Assembly: GCA_025352485.1 (NCBI GenBank)
Contig: JANXTJ010000253.1
Location: forward strand, 1-9,939
Direction of reading: 5' to 3'
DNA length: 9,939 bases
DNA from: Salinibacterium sp.
GTDB lineage: Bacteria; Actinomycetota; Actinomycetes; Actinomycetales; Microbacteriaceae
Part shown: positions 1 to 6,052 of the stretch, one piece after another
How the letters are laid out: every line of letters begins with the position of its first letter
How positions within the stretch are numbered: position 1 is the stretch's first letter
Translations under genes and position numbers: made by a program
The notes under the pieces: model-generated
What the model was told of the DNA's origin: nothing
Databases searched by the model: none
Seen by the model: only the letters and a program-made list of their open reading frames with translations

Positions 1-475
1 CCCGCCAGCCCCCGAACCACGGCCGTTTCTGCCACTGCAGGTCGTCGAGCTCAAGGTGGCCGAAGGTGTTGGCGACGCTTGCTGTGCCGATGATGCGCGC
101 CCGGCTGGCCTGCAGCAGCGGAGCCAGCAGGTTGGTCAGCAGGAAGGGAGCGAGATGGTTGTGCTGAATGGTGCGCTCGTAGCCGTCGGCCGAGAGCCCA
201 CGCGGGTGGATCAGGCCGCCCGCGTTGTTGGCCAGCACATCGATGTTCTCGTAGCGTGCTTCGAGGGATGCCGCGAGCTCGCGCACATCGTCGAGGCGGT
301 CGTAGTCCGCGAGGAACGCCGTGCCACCGACGGCCTCGGCCACGGCTCTCGTGCGCTCGGGGTTTCGCCCGACGACCGCGACATCCCAGCCGGCGGCAGA
401 GAGCCGTACGGCAGCATTCGCGCCGATTCCGGAGCTCGCTCCCGTAATAACAATGGTCTTGCGCGTTTCGCTCAT
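1..475 (-). CDS. SDR family oxidoreductase, N-terminal part (runs off window start)
   Basis: The minus-strand frame from ATG at 475 is open to the window edge, giving about 158 residues of a classical short-chain dehydrogenase/reductase. Visible motifs are the Rossmann cofactor loop TGASSGIG (residues 11-18), the NNAG motif (83-86), an Asn in NHLAPF (about 106-111), and the strand IIGTASVANTFG, where Ser133 is the likely catalytic serine. The YxxxK catalytic pair would lie beyond the edge. Family members use NAD(P)H to oxidise or reduce alcohols and ketones. This layout resembles the retinol-dehydrogenase-like or ketoreductase-like SDRs common in actinobacteria, and the substrate cannot be told. 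An SD-like AGAAGG lies about 10 nt upstream of the ATG. It is divergent from the MshA-like gene with a 65-nt gap. The family call is firm; the specific function is unknown. Confidence 0.9.
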   Translation of the reverse strand, partial: MSETRKTIVITGASSGIGANAAVRLSAAGWDVAVVGRNPERTRAVAEAVGGTAFLADYDRLDDVRELAASLEARYENIDVLANNAGGLIHPRGLSADGYERTIQHNHLAPFLLTNLLAPLLQASRARIIGTASVANTFGHLELDDLQWQKRPWFGGWR

Positions 476-524
476 CGCCCGACACCCTTCTGTTTGGCTC
501 GGTCTGCGCCGATCCACACGACGC

Positions 525-530
525 AGAATA
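525..530 (-). promoter_or_regulatory. Candidate -10 element for the SDR gene
   Basis: On the minus strand these bases read TATTCT, which fits the TANNNT -10 consensus. A start of transcription about 7 nt downstream would give a leader of roughly 40 nt containing the SD-like AGAAGG. No convincing -35 hexamer is seen. It overlaps the candidate -10 of the divergent gene, so use of the two promoters may be mutually exclusive. Confidence 0.3.
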
Positions 531-534
531 CAGT
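529..534 (+). promoter_or_regulatory. Candidate -10 element for a leaderless MshA-like mRNA
   Basis: TACAGT fits TANNNT and is followed by exactly 6 nt (GGTGGC) before the ATG at 541. Transcription would therefore begin at or next to the start codon. No purine-rich Shine-Dalgarno is present, which supports leaderless translation. No -35 match is seen. Confidence 0.4.
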
Positions 535-540
535 GGTGGC

Positions 541-1782
541 ATGGCTGTCCGGCGCGTGGCAATGGTGTCAATGCACACCCCGCCCGCCGCGCACCCGGGA
601 ACGGCGGATGCCGGTGGCATGAACGTCGCGATCCTCGCACTCGCGGCGGAGCTGGCGATCCGCGACGTGGAGGTCGATTTGGTGACCCGGGCGGCGGGGC
701 CCGCCACCACCACGGAGTTGCTGCCGGGGGTCACGCAACTGGAGCTGTCGGCGGGAGAGTCCGGCCCCGTGCCCAAAGAGCGGCTGCCGGAACTGACCGA
801 CGAGTTCGGTGAGGCTGTGGCCGCACTGGCGCGGCGGGTGCCCGGCGGTTACGACATCATCCACCCGCACTATTGGTTGAGCGGAATCGCGAGTCTCCCG
901 GTGGCGCTGGAGCTCGGAATACCGATCGTGCTCAGTTATCACACGGTCGCGGCCATGAAGAACGCTGCTCGTGTCGAAACGACGCCGGCGACTTCGGCCC
1001 CGGTCGAACCGGAGATTCGCGTGCGCAGCGAGATGTTCCTCGGGCGGCAGGCGGATGCCGTGATTGCGAGCTCCTCGGCGGAGGCGAGCGCCCTGATCGA
1101 TGCCGTGGGAGTGCCTGCCGACCGCACGTGGATCATCCCTCCAGGGGTTGACCTAGCGCGGTTTGCCCCGACCTCCGGTGATGCGCAGGCGCAGGTGCGC
1201 CGCCAGTTGGGGCTGGAGCCCGACCGACCGCTGGTCGTGATTGCGGGGCGCGTGCAGCCGTTGAAGGGTCACGAGCTGGCCCTGCGTGCCCTCGCCGAGT
1301 TGCATTCTCTTCGCGGGTGGGCACCCGTGCTGGTGGTGGCGGGGGAGGCTACCCCCGGCGGCGATGCGTTCGTTGAGCGGCTGCATCAGCTCGCGACCGA
1401 ACTCGGGGTTGCTGGCGATGTGCGGTTCGTGGGTGCACTTCCCCGCGACACCCTCGCGGAGCTGCTCGCCGCTGCCGCCGTCACGATCGTGCCCTCCTTT
1501 TCGGAGACTTTTGGCCTCGTCGCACTCGAGTCGGCAGCGGCGGGAACGCCGGTTATCGCCTACCGGGCCGGTGGGCTGTCGGAGGCGGTGAAGGATGGCG
1601 TCTCTGGCGTGCTTCTCGACTCGCGCGACCCACGGTCGTGGGCGACCGAGATCGCGATGCTTGTCGAGAATGACGCGCGGCGCTCGCAGCTTGGCTTGTC
1701 GGCGCGCGCCCACGCCGAGCGTTTCACCTGGGGTGCGGCGGCCGCGTCACTCCTCGGCGTCTACGCGGGCACGCAGTGCTAG
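541..1782 (+). CDS. MshA-like GT4 glycosyltransferase (D-inositol-3-phosphate glycosyltransferase type)
   Basis: A 413-residue GT-B fold glycosyltransferase. MshA joins UDP-GlcNAc to 1L-inositol-1-phosphate in the first step of mycothiol synthesis. The N-terminal block MHTPPAAHPGTADAGGMNV closely follows the MshA signature. Residues matching the Corynebacterium MshA active site, placed by motif recall, are G26 and N28 (GGMN), K79, Y111 (HPHYWLSG), T135 (SYHTVAAMKN), R160 or R162, R237 and K242 (GRVQPLKG), and E322 and E330 (SETFGLVALE, the GT4 EX7E pair). The length matches the family (about 400-450). The start fits the family's usual N-terminus (RVAMVSMHT). It stands alone, converging on the oxidoreductase gene, with no other mycothiol gene in view. 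A different GT4 enzyme using a sugar nucleotide and a phosphorylated acceptor remains possible, so the symbol is left blank. Confidence 0.8.
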   Translation: MAVRRVAMVSMHTPPAAHPGTADAGGMNVAILALAAELAIRDVEVDLVTRAAGPATTTELLPGVTQLELSAGESGPVPKERLPELTDEFGEAVAALARRVPGGYDIIHPHYWLSGIASLPVALELGIPIVLSYHTVAAMKNAARVETTPATSAPVEPEIRVRSEMFLGRQADAVIASSSAEASALIDAVGVPADRTWIIPPGVDLARFAPTSGDAQAQVRRQLGLEPDRPLVVIAGRVQPLKGHELALRALAELHSLRGWAPVLVVAGEATPGGDAFVERLHQLATELGVAGDVRFVGALPRDTLAELLAAAAVTIVPSFSETFGLVALESAAAGTPVIAYRAGGLSEAVKDGVSGVLLDSRDPRSWATEIAMLVENDARRSQLGLSARAHAERFTWGAAAASLLGVYAGTQC

Positions 1783-1790
1783 CACTGTTT
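1774..1790 (+). terminator. Small palindrome at the stop codon, possible weak terminator
   Basis: CAGTGCTAGCACTG is a perfect 14-bp palindrome (1774-1787) that includes the TAG stop of the MshA-like gene and is followed by TTT. As RNA it gives a 5-bp stem with a CUAG loop and only three U residues. That is too short to be a confident intrinsic terminator, but its position is suggestive. Confidence 0.25.
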
Positions 1791-1794
1791 CAGG

Positions 1795-1814
1795 GCACCC
1801 GCTCGCACCCGCTC
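1795..1814. repeat. 10-bp tandem duplication
   Basis: GCACCCGCTC occurs twice in direct succession (1795-1804 and 1805-1814), followed by a partial continuation, GCC. It is short, but it sits in a spacer with three other repeat blocks. Confidence 0.6.
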
Positions 1815-1858
1815 GCCTTTCGTGCACCTAGGGTCAGCATTCGCTTCACCTTGGGGCC

Positions 1859-1906
1859 CGCACTTTCTTACGAACTTTCTGACGCACTTTCTGCCGCACT
1901 TTCTGC
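1859..1906. repeat. 12-bp tandem repeat, four copies
   Basis: The units are CGCACTTTCTTA, CGAACTTTCTGA, CGCACTTTCTGC and CGCACTTTCTGC, in phase. A degenerate fifth unit follows (1907-1918). The last two full copies are identical. As the unit is 12 bp, open frames through it become repetitive (for example an HFLP repeat), which explains spurious open frames here. Confidence 0.85.
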
Positions 1907-1965
1907 CGGTTTTCGCTCGCCATCTCGGCCACCCCGCGCTTAGCTGCGCCCGCATTGGGGATGCT

Positions 1966-2040
1966 GTCAACGCACTCTCGCGCGTCATTACGTTTGTTCG
2001 GGAGACCCACAAATGTAATGACGCGCGAGAGCGTGTGGAC
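1966..2040. repeat. Large imperfect inverted repeat (32-bp arms, 11-nt centre)
   Basis: Arms 1966-1997 and 2009-2040 pair over 32 positions: 28 Watson-Crick pairs, two G-T pairs (1972/2034 and 1992/2014) and two mismatches (1969/2037 and 1974/2032). The core of 17 perfect pairs is CTCTCGCGCGTCATTAC (1975-1991) with its complement at 2015-2031. The 11-nt centre can form a further GGG/CCC mini-stem (2000-2002 with 2006-2008) around an AGA loop. No T-run follows on either strand, so it is not a standard intrinsic terminator. It may be a REP-like or MITE-like palindromic element, or a factor-dependent bidirectional end signal. Confidence 0.9.
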
Positions 2041-2053
2041 TGGCCCGACCATT

Positions 2054-2097
2054 CCAGGGGCCAGGGGCCAGGGGCCAAGGGCCAGGGGGCCAGAGGG
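2054..2097. repeat. 7-bp CCAGGGG tandem repeat
   Basis: Three exact CCAGGGG units (2054-2074) are followed by the variants CCAAGGG, CCAGGGGG and CCAGAGGG, ending just before the 3' end of the oxidoreductase gene at 2118. The first unit can also pair with TGGCCC at 2041-2046 (with GGGCCA, 2058-2063). Such short G-rich arrays are prone to slippage. Confidence 0.8.
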
Positions 2098-2117
2098 CGG
2101 AGCGGCGGGCGTCGCCT

Positions 2118-3557
2118 TTAGTGCGGGCGACCGTAGGTCTCGAGTAGTCGCAGCCAGATCTCGTTCATCGTGGGGTAGGCGGGCACCGCGTGCCACAGGC
2201 GGTCAATCGGCACCTCTCCCACGATCGCGATGGTGGCGGCATGGATGAGTTCGCTCACGTCTTGGCCCACGAAGGTCACGCCGATCACTACCTTGCGCTT
2301 CTCATCGACCACCATTCTGGCTTTGCCTGAGTATCTGTCCGCCTGCAGCGACGCGCCAGCCACCCAACCGAGGTTGTAGTCGATCACTCGGATGTCATAC
2401 CCGGCCTTACGTGCGGCCTGCGAGGTGAGTCCGGCCGATGCCACCTCGGGCTCCGCGAACGTCACCTGCGGCACGGCGGCGTGATCGGCGGTCGCGACGT
2501 GGCTACCCCAGGCGGCGTCATCCACGGCACTGCCAGACGCGCGCGCGACAATCACGTCGCCGGCAGCGCGGGCCTGGTACTTGCCCTGGTGGGTCAGCAG
2601 CGCGCGGTGATTGACGTCGCCGACCGCATAAAGCCAGCCCGATTCGTCATTGGTGGCGGCCTTCACGAGCAGAGTGTCGTCGGTTTGAAGCCACTGTCCT
2701 GGAGTCAGTCCCACGGTTTCGAGACCGATGTCGGTCGAGCGGGCGACGCGTCCCGTCGCGACGAGCACCTCGTCAGCGACCACGACGTCGTCACCCACGT
2801 GCACGGTGACGTCGCGCCCAGAGACGTCGCCACGCCGCGAGACGGCGGTGGGGGAGGCCGTTCGGATATCCACACCGAGCCCGCGCAGGCCCTCCGCGAC
2901 CAATTCGCCGGCGAAATCTTCCTGGCCCTGAAGTAGCCCGCTGCGGGCGAAAATGGTCACCCCCGTGCCAAACGACGCATAGGCCGTGGCCATCTCGACG
3001 GCCACCACACCTCCACCGATGATGGCCAGTCGTTTCGGGGCGACCTGGGCGCTCGCGGCATCCCGAGGTGTCCACGGGCTTGCCTCCAGCAGGCCGGGCA
3101 CGTCGGGCATGAGCGGGTCGGATCCGGTCGCGACCACCACCGCGTGCGTCGCGACAATCAACTGCGTCGTGCCATCGGCCGCGGTTACTGTGACCTGCTT
3201 GACGCCGGTCAACCGCCCGTGCCCGCGCAGGAGCGCGATGCCCGCGCCCGCGACCCAGGCCACCTGGCTCGCGTCATCCCAGTCGTGGGTAAAGCCGTTG
3301 CGTCGCGCGAACACGGCCGCGACGTCCAGCGCCCCGGTGATGGCCTCCCGCGCGCCACCAACGCGCTGGGCCGCACGCAGTGCTAGCCCAGAGCGGATCA
3401 GCGCCTTCGAGGGCATGCATGCCCAATACGAGCACTCCCCGCCGACCAGTTCGCTCTCGATGAGAAGCGCGGTCAGGCCACCCTGCACGGCGCGGTCCGC
3501 AACGTTCTCGGCAACCGCTCCCGCCCCAATGATGACGACGTCATAGGTCGATGTCAT
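2118..3557 (-). CDS. FAD/NAD(P)-dependent disulfide-reductase-like oxidoreductase (dihydrolipoyl dehydrogenase family)
   Basis: A 479-residue flavoprotein with the architecture of class I pyridine nucleotide-disulfide oxidoreductases. It has an N-terminal FAD loop GAGAVAENVA (11-20) and a redox pair in GGECSYWACMPSK (C42 and C47, the C-x4-C spacing of lipoamide dehydrogenase and mercuric reductase). The NAD(P) loop is GGGVVAVEMA (181-190), with the following strand ending FAR rather than an acidic residue. The second FAD motif is YAVGDV (310-315), followed by a C-terminal dimerisation domain. The usual catalytic HPT motif reads AYPTMNE, with Tyr461 in place of His and Glu466 kept, so it is probably not a housekeeping lipoamide dehydrogenase. 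It is last in a four-gene run. Its SD (AGGAG) overlaps the TAG stop of the crotonase gene and sits only 2 nt before the ATG, suggesting translational coupling. The substrate is unknown. Confidence 0.88.
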   Translation of the reverse strand: MTSTYDVVIIGAGAVAENVADRAVQGGLTALLIESELVGGECSYWACMPSKALIRSGLALRAAQRVGGAREAITGALDVAAVFARRNGFTHDWDDASQVAWVAGAGIALLRGHGRLTGVKQVTVTAADGTTQLIVATHAVVVATGSDPLMPDVPGLLEASPWTPRDAASAQVAPKRLAIIGGGVVAVEMATAYASFGTGVTIFARSGLLQGQEDFAGELVAEGLRGLGVDIRTASPTAVSRRGDVSGRDVTVHVGDDVVVADEVLVATGRVARSTDIGLETVGLTPGQWLQTDDTLLVKAATNDESGWLYAVGDVNHRALLTHQGKYQARAAGDVIVARASGSAVDDAAWGSHVATADHAAVPQVTFAEPEVASAGLTSQAARKAGYDIRVIDYNLGWVAGASLQADRYSGKARMVVDEKRKVVIGVTFVGQDVSELIHAATIAIVGEVPIDRLWHAVPAYPTMNEIWLRLLETYGRPH

Positions 3558-3562
3558 GACTC

Positions 3563-4354
3563 CTACTTTCCGATGAAGGTGGCGCTCTGGCGGCTGAGGA
3601 AGGCTTGCATGCCGATGCCGGCATCTTGGGTCTGCATGAGCCGCACCAACTCCGGCTGAAGGGTTGCCTCCGCCGCGGCATCCCCGGCGCTAACCGCGGT
3701 GTTGGCATTGGCCAGCGCCGCCTGCACGGCGAGGGGGGCCTGAGCGGCGATGCGCTGGGCGAGCTCACGGCCCCTGGCGTACTGCTGGCCGTGCGGCACA
3801 ACCTCCTGCACGAGGCCGATGCGGTAGGCCTCCGCGGCGTCGAAGGTGTCCCCCGTAAGAATCCATCGCATGGCGTTGCCCCAGCCGGCCGCGCGCGGGA
3901 AGCGGATCGTGGCCCCGCCGAAAGGCAGGATGCCGCGCGCCACCTCAATCTGCGCGAACGTCGCCGAGTCTGCCGCGACCACGATATCGCTGGCGAGCAT
4001 CAGCTCGATCCCCAAGGTCAGGCAGGTGCCCTGAACCGCGATCACGACGGGCTTGGTGAGGCGCCGGCCGCCCACCTGCCAGGGATTGATGCCGCCGTCT
4101 GCCTCGAGGTCGAGACCGGCGGGGCCGATGCGCGGGGCCACATCCGCGAGGTCGAGGCCGCCGGTGAAATGCTCGCCGTGGGCGAAGACCAAACCGGCCC
4201 TCAGGTCGGGATCGTCGTCAAGTTCGCCGTAGGCGAGCGCGAGTTCGCGCAGCATCCGGTAGTCGGCGGCGTTGCGCTTCTGCGGGCGATTAAGGCCAAT
4301 GAGCAGCACATGCCCATCGCGTTCGACAGTGATGCGAGCGTCGTCGTCAGTCAT
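3563..4354 (-). CDS. Enoyl-CoA hydratase/isomerase (crotonase) family protein
   Basis: A 263-residue crotonase-fold protein of normal family length. The oxyanion-hole segments are GEHFTGGLDL (60-69) and GTCLTLGIEL (109-118). Both glutamates used by true hydratases are at the right spacing (20 residues): E117 in GIELMLASD and E137 in QIEVARG. Hydration of a 2-enoyl-CoA, as in fatty-acid or amino-acid breakdown, is therefore chemically plausible, though the family also includes isomerases and other CoA enzymes. The segment GILPFGGATIRFPR departs from the common GxxPGAGGTQRL form. The gene begins 9 nt after the arginase-like gene. No strong SD is seen, but TAGTCT followed by 6 nt precedes the ATG, so internal leaderless transcription is possible. 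No other beta-oxidation gene is nearby. Confidence 0.88.
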   Translation of the reverse strand: MTDDDARITVERDGHVLLIGLNRPQKRNAADYRMLRELALAYGELDDDPDLRAGLVFAHGEHFTGGLDLADVAPRIGPAGLDLEADGGINPWQVGGRRLTKPVVIAVQGTCLTLGIELMLASDIVVAADSATFAQIEVARGILPFGGATIRFPRAAGWGNAMRWILTGDTFDAAEAYRIGLVQEVVPHGQQYARGRELAQRIAAQAPLAVQAALANANTAVSAGDAAAEATLQPELVRLMQTQDAGIGMQAFLSRQSATFIGK

Positions 4355-4363
4355 TGCCCCAGA

Positions 4364-5239
4364 CTACGACTCGGGAGTGGGAGTGGGAGTGGGAGCGGCG
4401 GCCGAGACGTGAGCAGAGGCAGGGGCAGCAGTCAGGGCCCCGATGATGCGCAGGATGGTGGGCAGATCGTCGACCGCCGACTCCACCGAGGCCGGGGCGA
4501 ATTGCGTTATGCCGGCACCGGCCAACGGGAACCGGGTCAGCAACGCCTTGAGCGCGTCGACGAGGGCACCGGCGGCGAGCCCGAACGGCTCGGGAAATCC
4601 GACGCCCGTGACATCGCCGGGGTCGAGCACGTCGAGGTCGATGTGCACGTATACCGACTCGGCTCCGGACGCCTCGACGGCGGCGATGAGTGCTTCGGGG
4701 CCGAAGTCGCTTACGTCAACATGCGCTACGGCATTGGCCGCGATGTACTCGTCCTCGGCCGGATCGAACGACCGCGCCCCGACGAGCACGACGCGGGTCG
4801 GGTTGAGGGGAATCGCCGGGACAAGCTGTTCTGGGCCGTCGCCGAGGAGCGTGCGCAGCACCATCCCGTTGAAGGCGTGCGACGGGCTCGACTCCGGCGT
4901 ATTCAGGTCCGGATGCGCGTCGAACCAGAGAATTGCGACGCTCTGCCCCGAAAGCCGCCCGATCGGGGCAAGCTCTGCGGCGCAGTCGCCCCCGATCAGG
5001 ATCGTCGGGCCCGGAGTTTCGGCGAGGGCCTGTGCAACTCGATCTCGCACCATCGCTATCGAGCTGAGTCGGTGAACGGCGGTGCCCTGTGAGTCGCCCG
5101 ATTCCAGCGGCACGTCGACCGTACGGGTGCGGGCCGCCGGGAGGTCGCCCCTGATCACTTCTGCACCGTCGACGAGTCGCATTGCGCGGGATGATCCGGA
5201 GCCCTGCCACTGTGGCACGACCAGAAAGCTGACAGCCAT
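4364..5239 (-). CDS. Arginase/ureohydrolase-family protein with altered metal and substrate residues
   Basis: A 291-residue protein with the ureohydrolase fold (arginase, agmatinase, formiminoglutamase), whose members hydrolyse guanidino-type compounds at a di-manganese centre. The conserved ligand blocks are DAHPDLN (D107, H109, D111) and HIDLDVLDP (D201, D203). Three differences from canonical arginase appear by motif alignment. GGDH becomes GGDC (C86 in place of a metal His). SGNxHG becomes SHAFNG (N124 in place of the catalytic His). The Glu before the Pro motif near the C-terminus becomes Gln (Q246 in ITQFAP). The first is shared, as far as I recall, with other actinobacterial arginase-family proteins. 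The C-terminus is a low-complexity Ala/Pro/Thr tail. The gene starts 12 nt after pspA, without a clear SD. Family is sure; substrate and even catalytic activity are open. Confidence 0.85.
   Translation of the reverse strand: MAVSFLVVPQWQGSGSSRAMRLVDGAEVIRGDLPAARTRTVDVPLESGDSQGTAVHRLSSIAMVRDRVAQALAETPGPTILIGGDCAAELAPIGRLSGQSVAILWFDAHPDLNTPESSPSHAFNGMVLRTLLGDGPEQLVPAIPLNPTRVVLVGARSFDPAEDEYIAANAVAHVDVSDFGPEALIAAVEASGAESVYVHIDLDVLDPGDVTGVGFPEPFGLAAGALVDALKALLTRFPLAGAGITQFAPASVESAVDDLPTILRIIGALTAAPASAHVSAAAPTPTPTPES
4373..4396. repeat. 6-bp tandem repeat inside the arginase-like gene 3' end
   Basis: GGGAGT three times followed by GGGAGC, on the plus strand. It encodes the alternating Pro-Thr tail of the arginase-like protein on the minus strand. 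The 6-bp unit keeps the reading frame, so slippage would change the tail length without truncating the protein. Confidence 0.8.
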
Positions 5240-5251
5240 TGCGAGAACGCG

Positions 5252-5989
5252 CTACTGCGAAATTGCTGGCCGGGCCCCGCTGCCGGCCTTGAGGGCGGCT
5301 AGGCGGGTGTCGACCTCTGCGTGTTTGCTGAGGTCGTCGAGGCTTTCGAACTGCGCGTCCAGGCTGGATGCCGCGAGCTCCTGCTGCCCGGCCACCTTCG
5401 CCTCCTCGCGCCGAACCTTGTCAGAGAACCGCCCTAGTTCGCTGGTCGGATCCATGATGTCGATCGACTTGACCGCATCGAGAACCTGAGACTGGGCATG
5501 GGCGGTTTTGGCGCGAGCGACGAGCTCGTCGCGCTTGGCGATGAGCTCGGACAGCTTGGCGTGCATGCCGTCGAGGCCGGTCTTGAGCTGTTCGACCGTG
5601 GTGTTTTGTGACGCGATTATCGGCTCGGCATTCGTGGCTTCGGTCTCAGACGACACTTGCCTGCCGAGGGCGATCCTGGCGAGATTGTCAAATTTGTCGG
5701 CGTCTGCGGTGTTGCCGGCGGCGCGTAGCTCGTCGGCCTTGTTGCTTGCGGCCAGTGCCTTCCGGCCCCAGTCGGCGGCCGCCGCGATGTCTTCGGCGTG
5801 GTCCTGTTCCATCAGGCGCAGGTTGCCGATGGTCTCCGCGACGGCGTTTTCGGCGTCCGCAATGTTGTTGGTGAAGTCGCGCACCAGCTGGTCGAGCATG
5901 AGCTGTGGATCTTCGGCTTGGTCGATGATCGAGTTGATATTCGCCCGCAGAAGTTGGGAGACACGTCCGAGAATTGTTTGCTTGGCCAT
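5252..5989 (-). CDS. PspA/IM30 family membrane-stress protein
   Basis: A 245-residue, almost wholly alpha-helical protein with the family's typical N-terminus (GRVSQLLRANINSIIDQAEDP), which forms the membrane-binding amphipathic helix. It is followed by long charged coiled-coil stretches (about 25-185). PspA/IM30/Vipp1 proteins are ESCRT-III relatives that assemble on the inner face of the cytoplasmic membrane and maintain it under stress. The length is slightly above E. coli PspA (222). The last 30-40 residues are poorly conserved in the family. There is no PspB, PspC or PspF partner and no ClgR-like gene in view. It appears to be the first gene of a four-gene run. The intergenic 63 nt after pckG hold a candidate leaderless promoter, so it may be transcribed independently of pckG. 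The family call is firm. Confidence 0.93.
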   Translation of the reverse strand: MAKQTILGRVSQLLRANINSIIDQAEDPQLMLDQLVRDFTNNIADAENAVAETIGNLRLMEQDHAEDIAAAADWGRKALAASNKADELRAAGNTADADKFDNLARIALGRQVSSETEATNAEPIIASQNTTVEQLKTGLDGMHAKLSELIAKRDELVARAKTAHAQSQVLDAVKSIDIMDPTSELGRFSDKVRREEAKVAGQQELAASSLDAQFESLDDLSKHAEVDTRLAALKAGSGARPAISQ

Positions 5990-5995
5990 GCCCTT

Positions 5996-6001
5996 AAACT
6001 A
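5996..6001 (-). promoter_or_regulatory. Candidate -10 element for a leaderless pspA mRNA
   Basis: On the minus strand TAGTTT (TANNNT) is followed by 6 nt (AAGGGC) and then the ATG at 5989. The AAGGG within those 6 nt lies too close to the ATG to act as a normal SD, which favours a leaderless start. No -35 match is seen. Confidence 0.4.
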
Positions 6002-6052
6002 CTGCCGTTGTGGCTACCCCACCACCGCAGCAAGCACGGTGTGACGATGCTG

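Larger units (their letters stand above)
1783..2117. other. Convergent, repeat-rich intergenic spacer without a gene
   Basis: These 335 bases lie between the 3' ends of two converging genes. I see no credible coding sequence: the open frames here are built from the repeats. It contains a 10-bp unit twice, a 12-bp unit four times, a large inverted repeat and a run of 7-bp units, each listed separately. No T-rich intrinsic terminator is obvious for either flanking gene. Confidence 0.8.

Noticed and set aside
1822..2121. Plus-strand open frame with HFLTHFLPHFLP repeats, and its minus-strand counterparts
   Set aside because: The repetitive residues come from the 12-bp DNA repeat and the palindrome. 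There is no SD and no sign of coding bias, and frames on both strands are equally open.
1769..3387. Shared 15-mer GCACGCAGTGCTAGC at 1769-1783 and 3373-3387
   Set aside because: Both copies lie in coding sequence of unrelated genes with no extended similarity. One such match in 10 kb of biased sequence is compatible with chance.
3605..5092. Long plus-strand open frame (495 codons) opposite the crotonase and arginase-like genes
   Set aside because: It is antisense to two genes with clear family motifs, its translation has no recognisable domain, and such frames are common in high-GC coding DNA.
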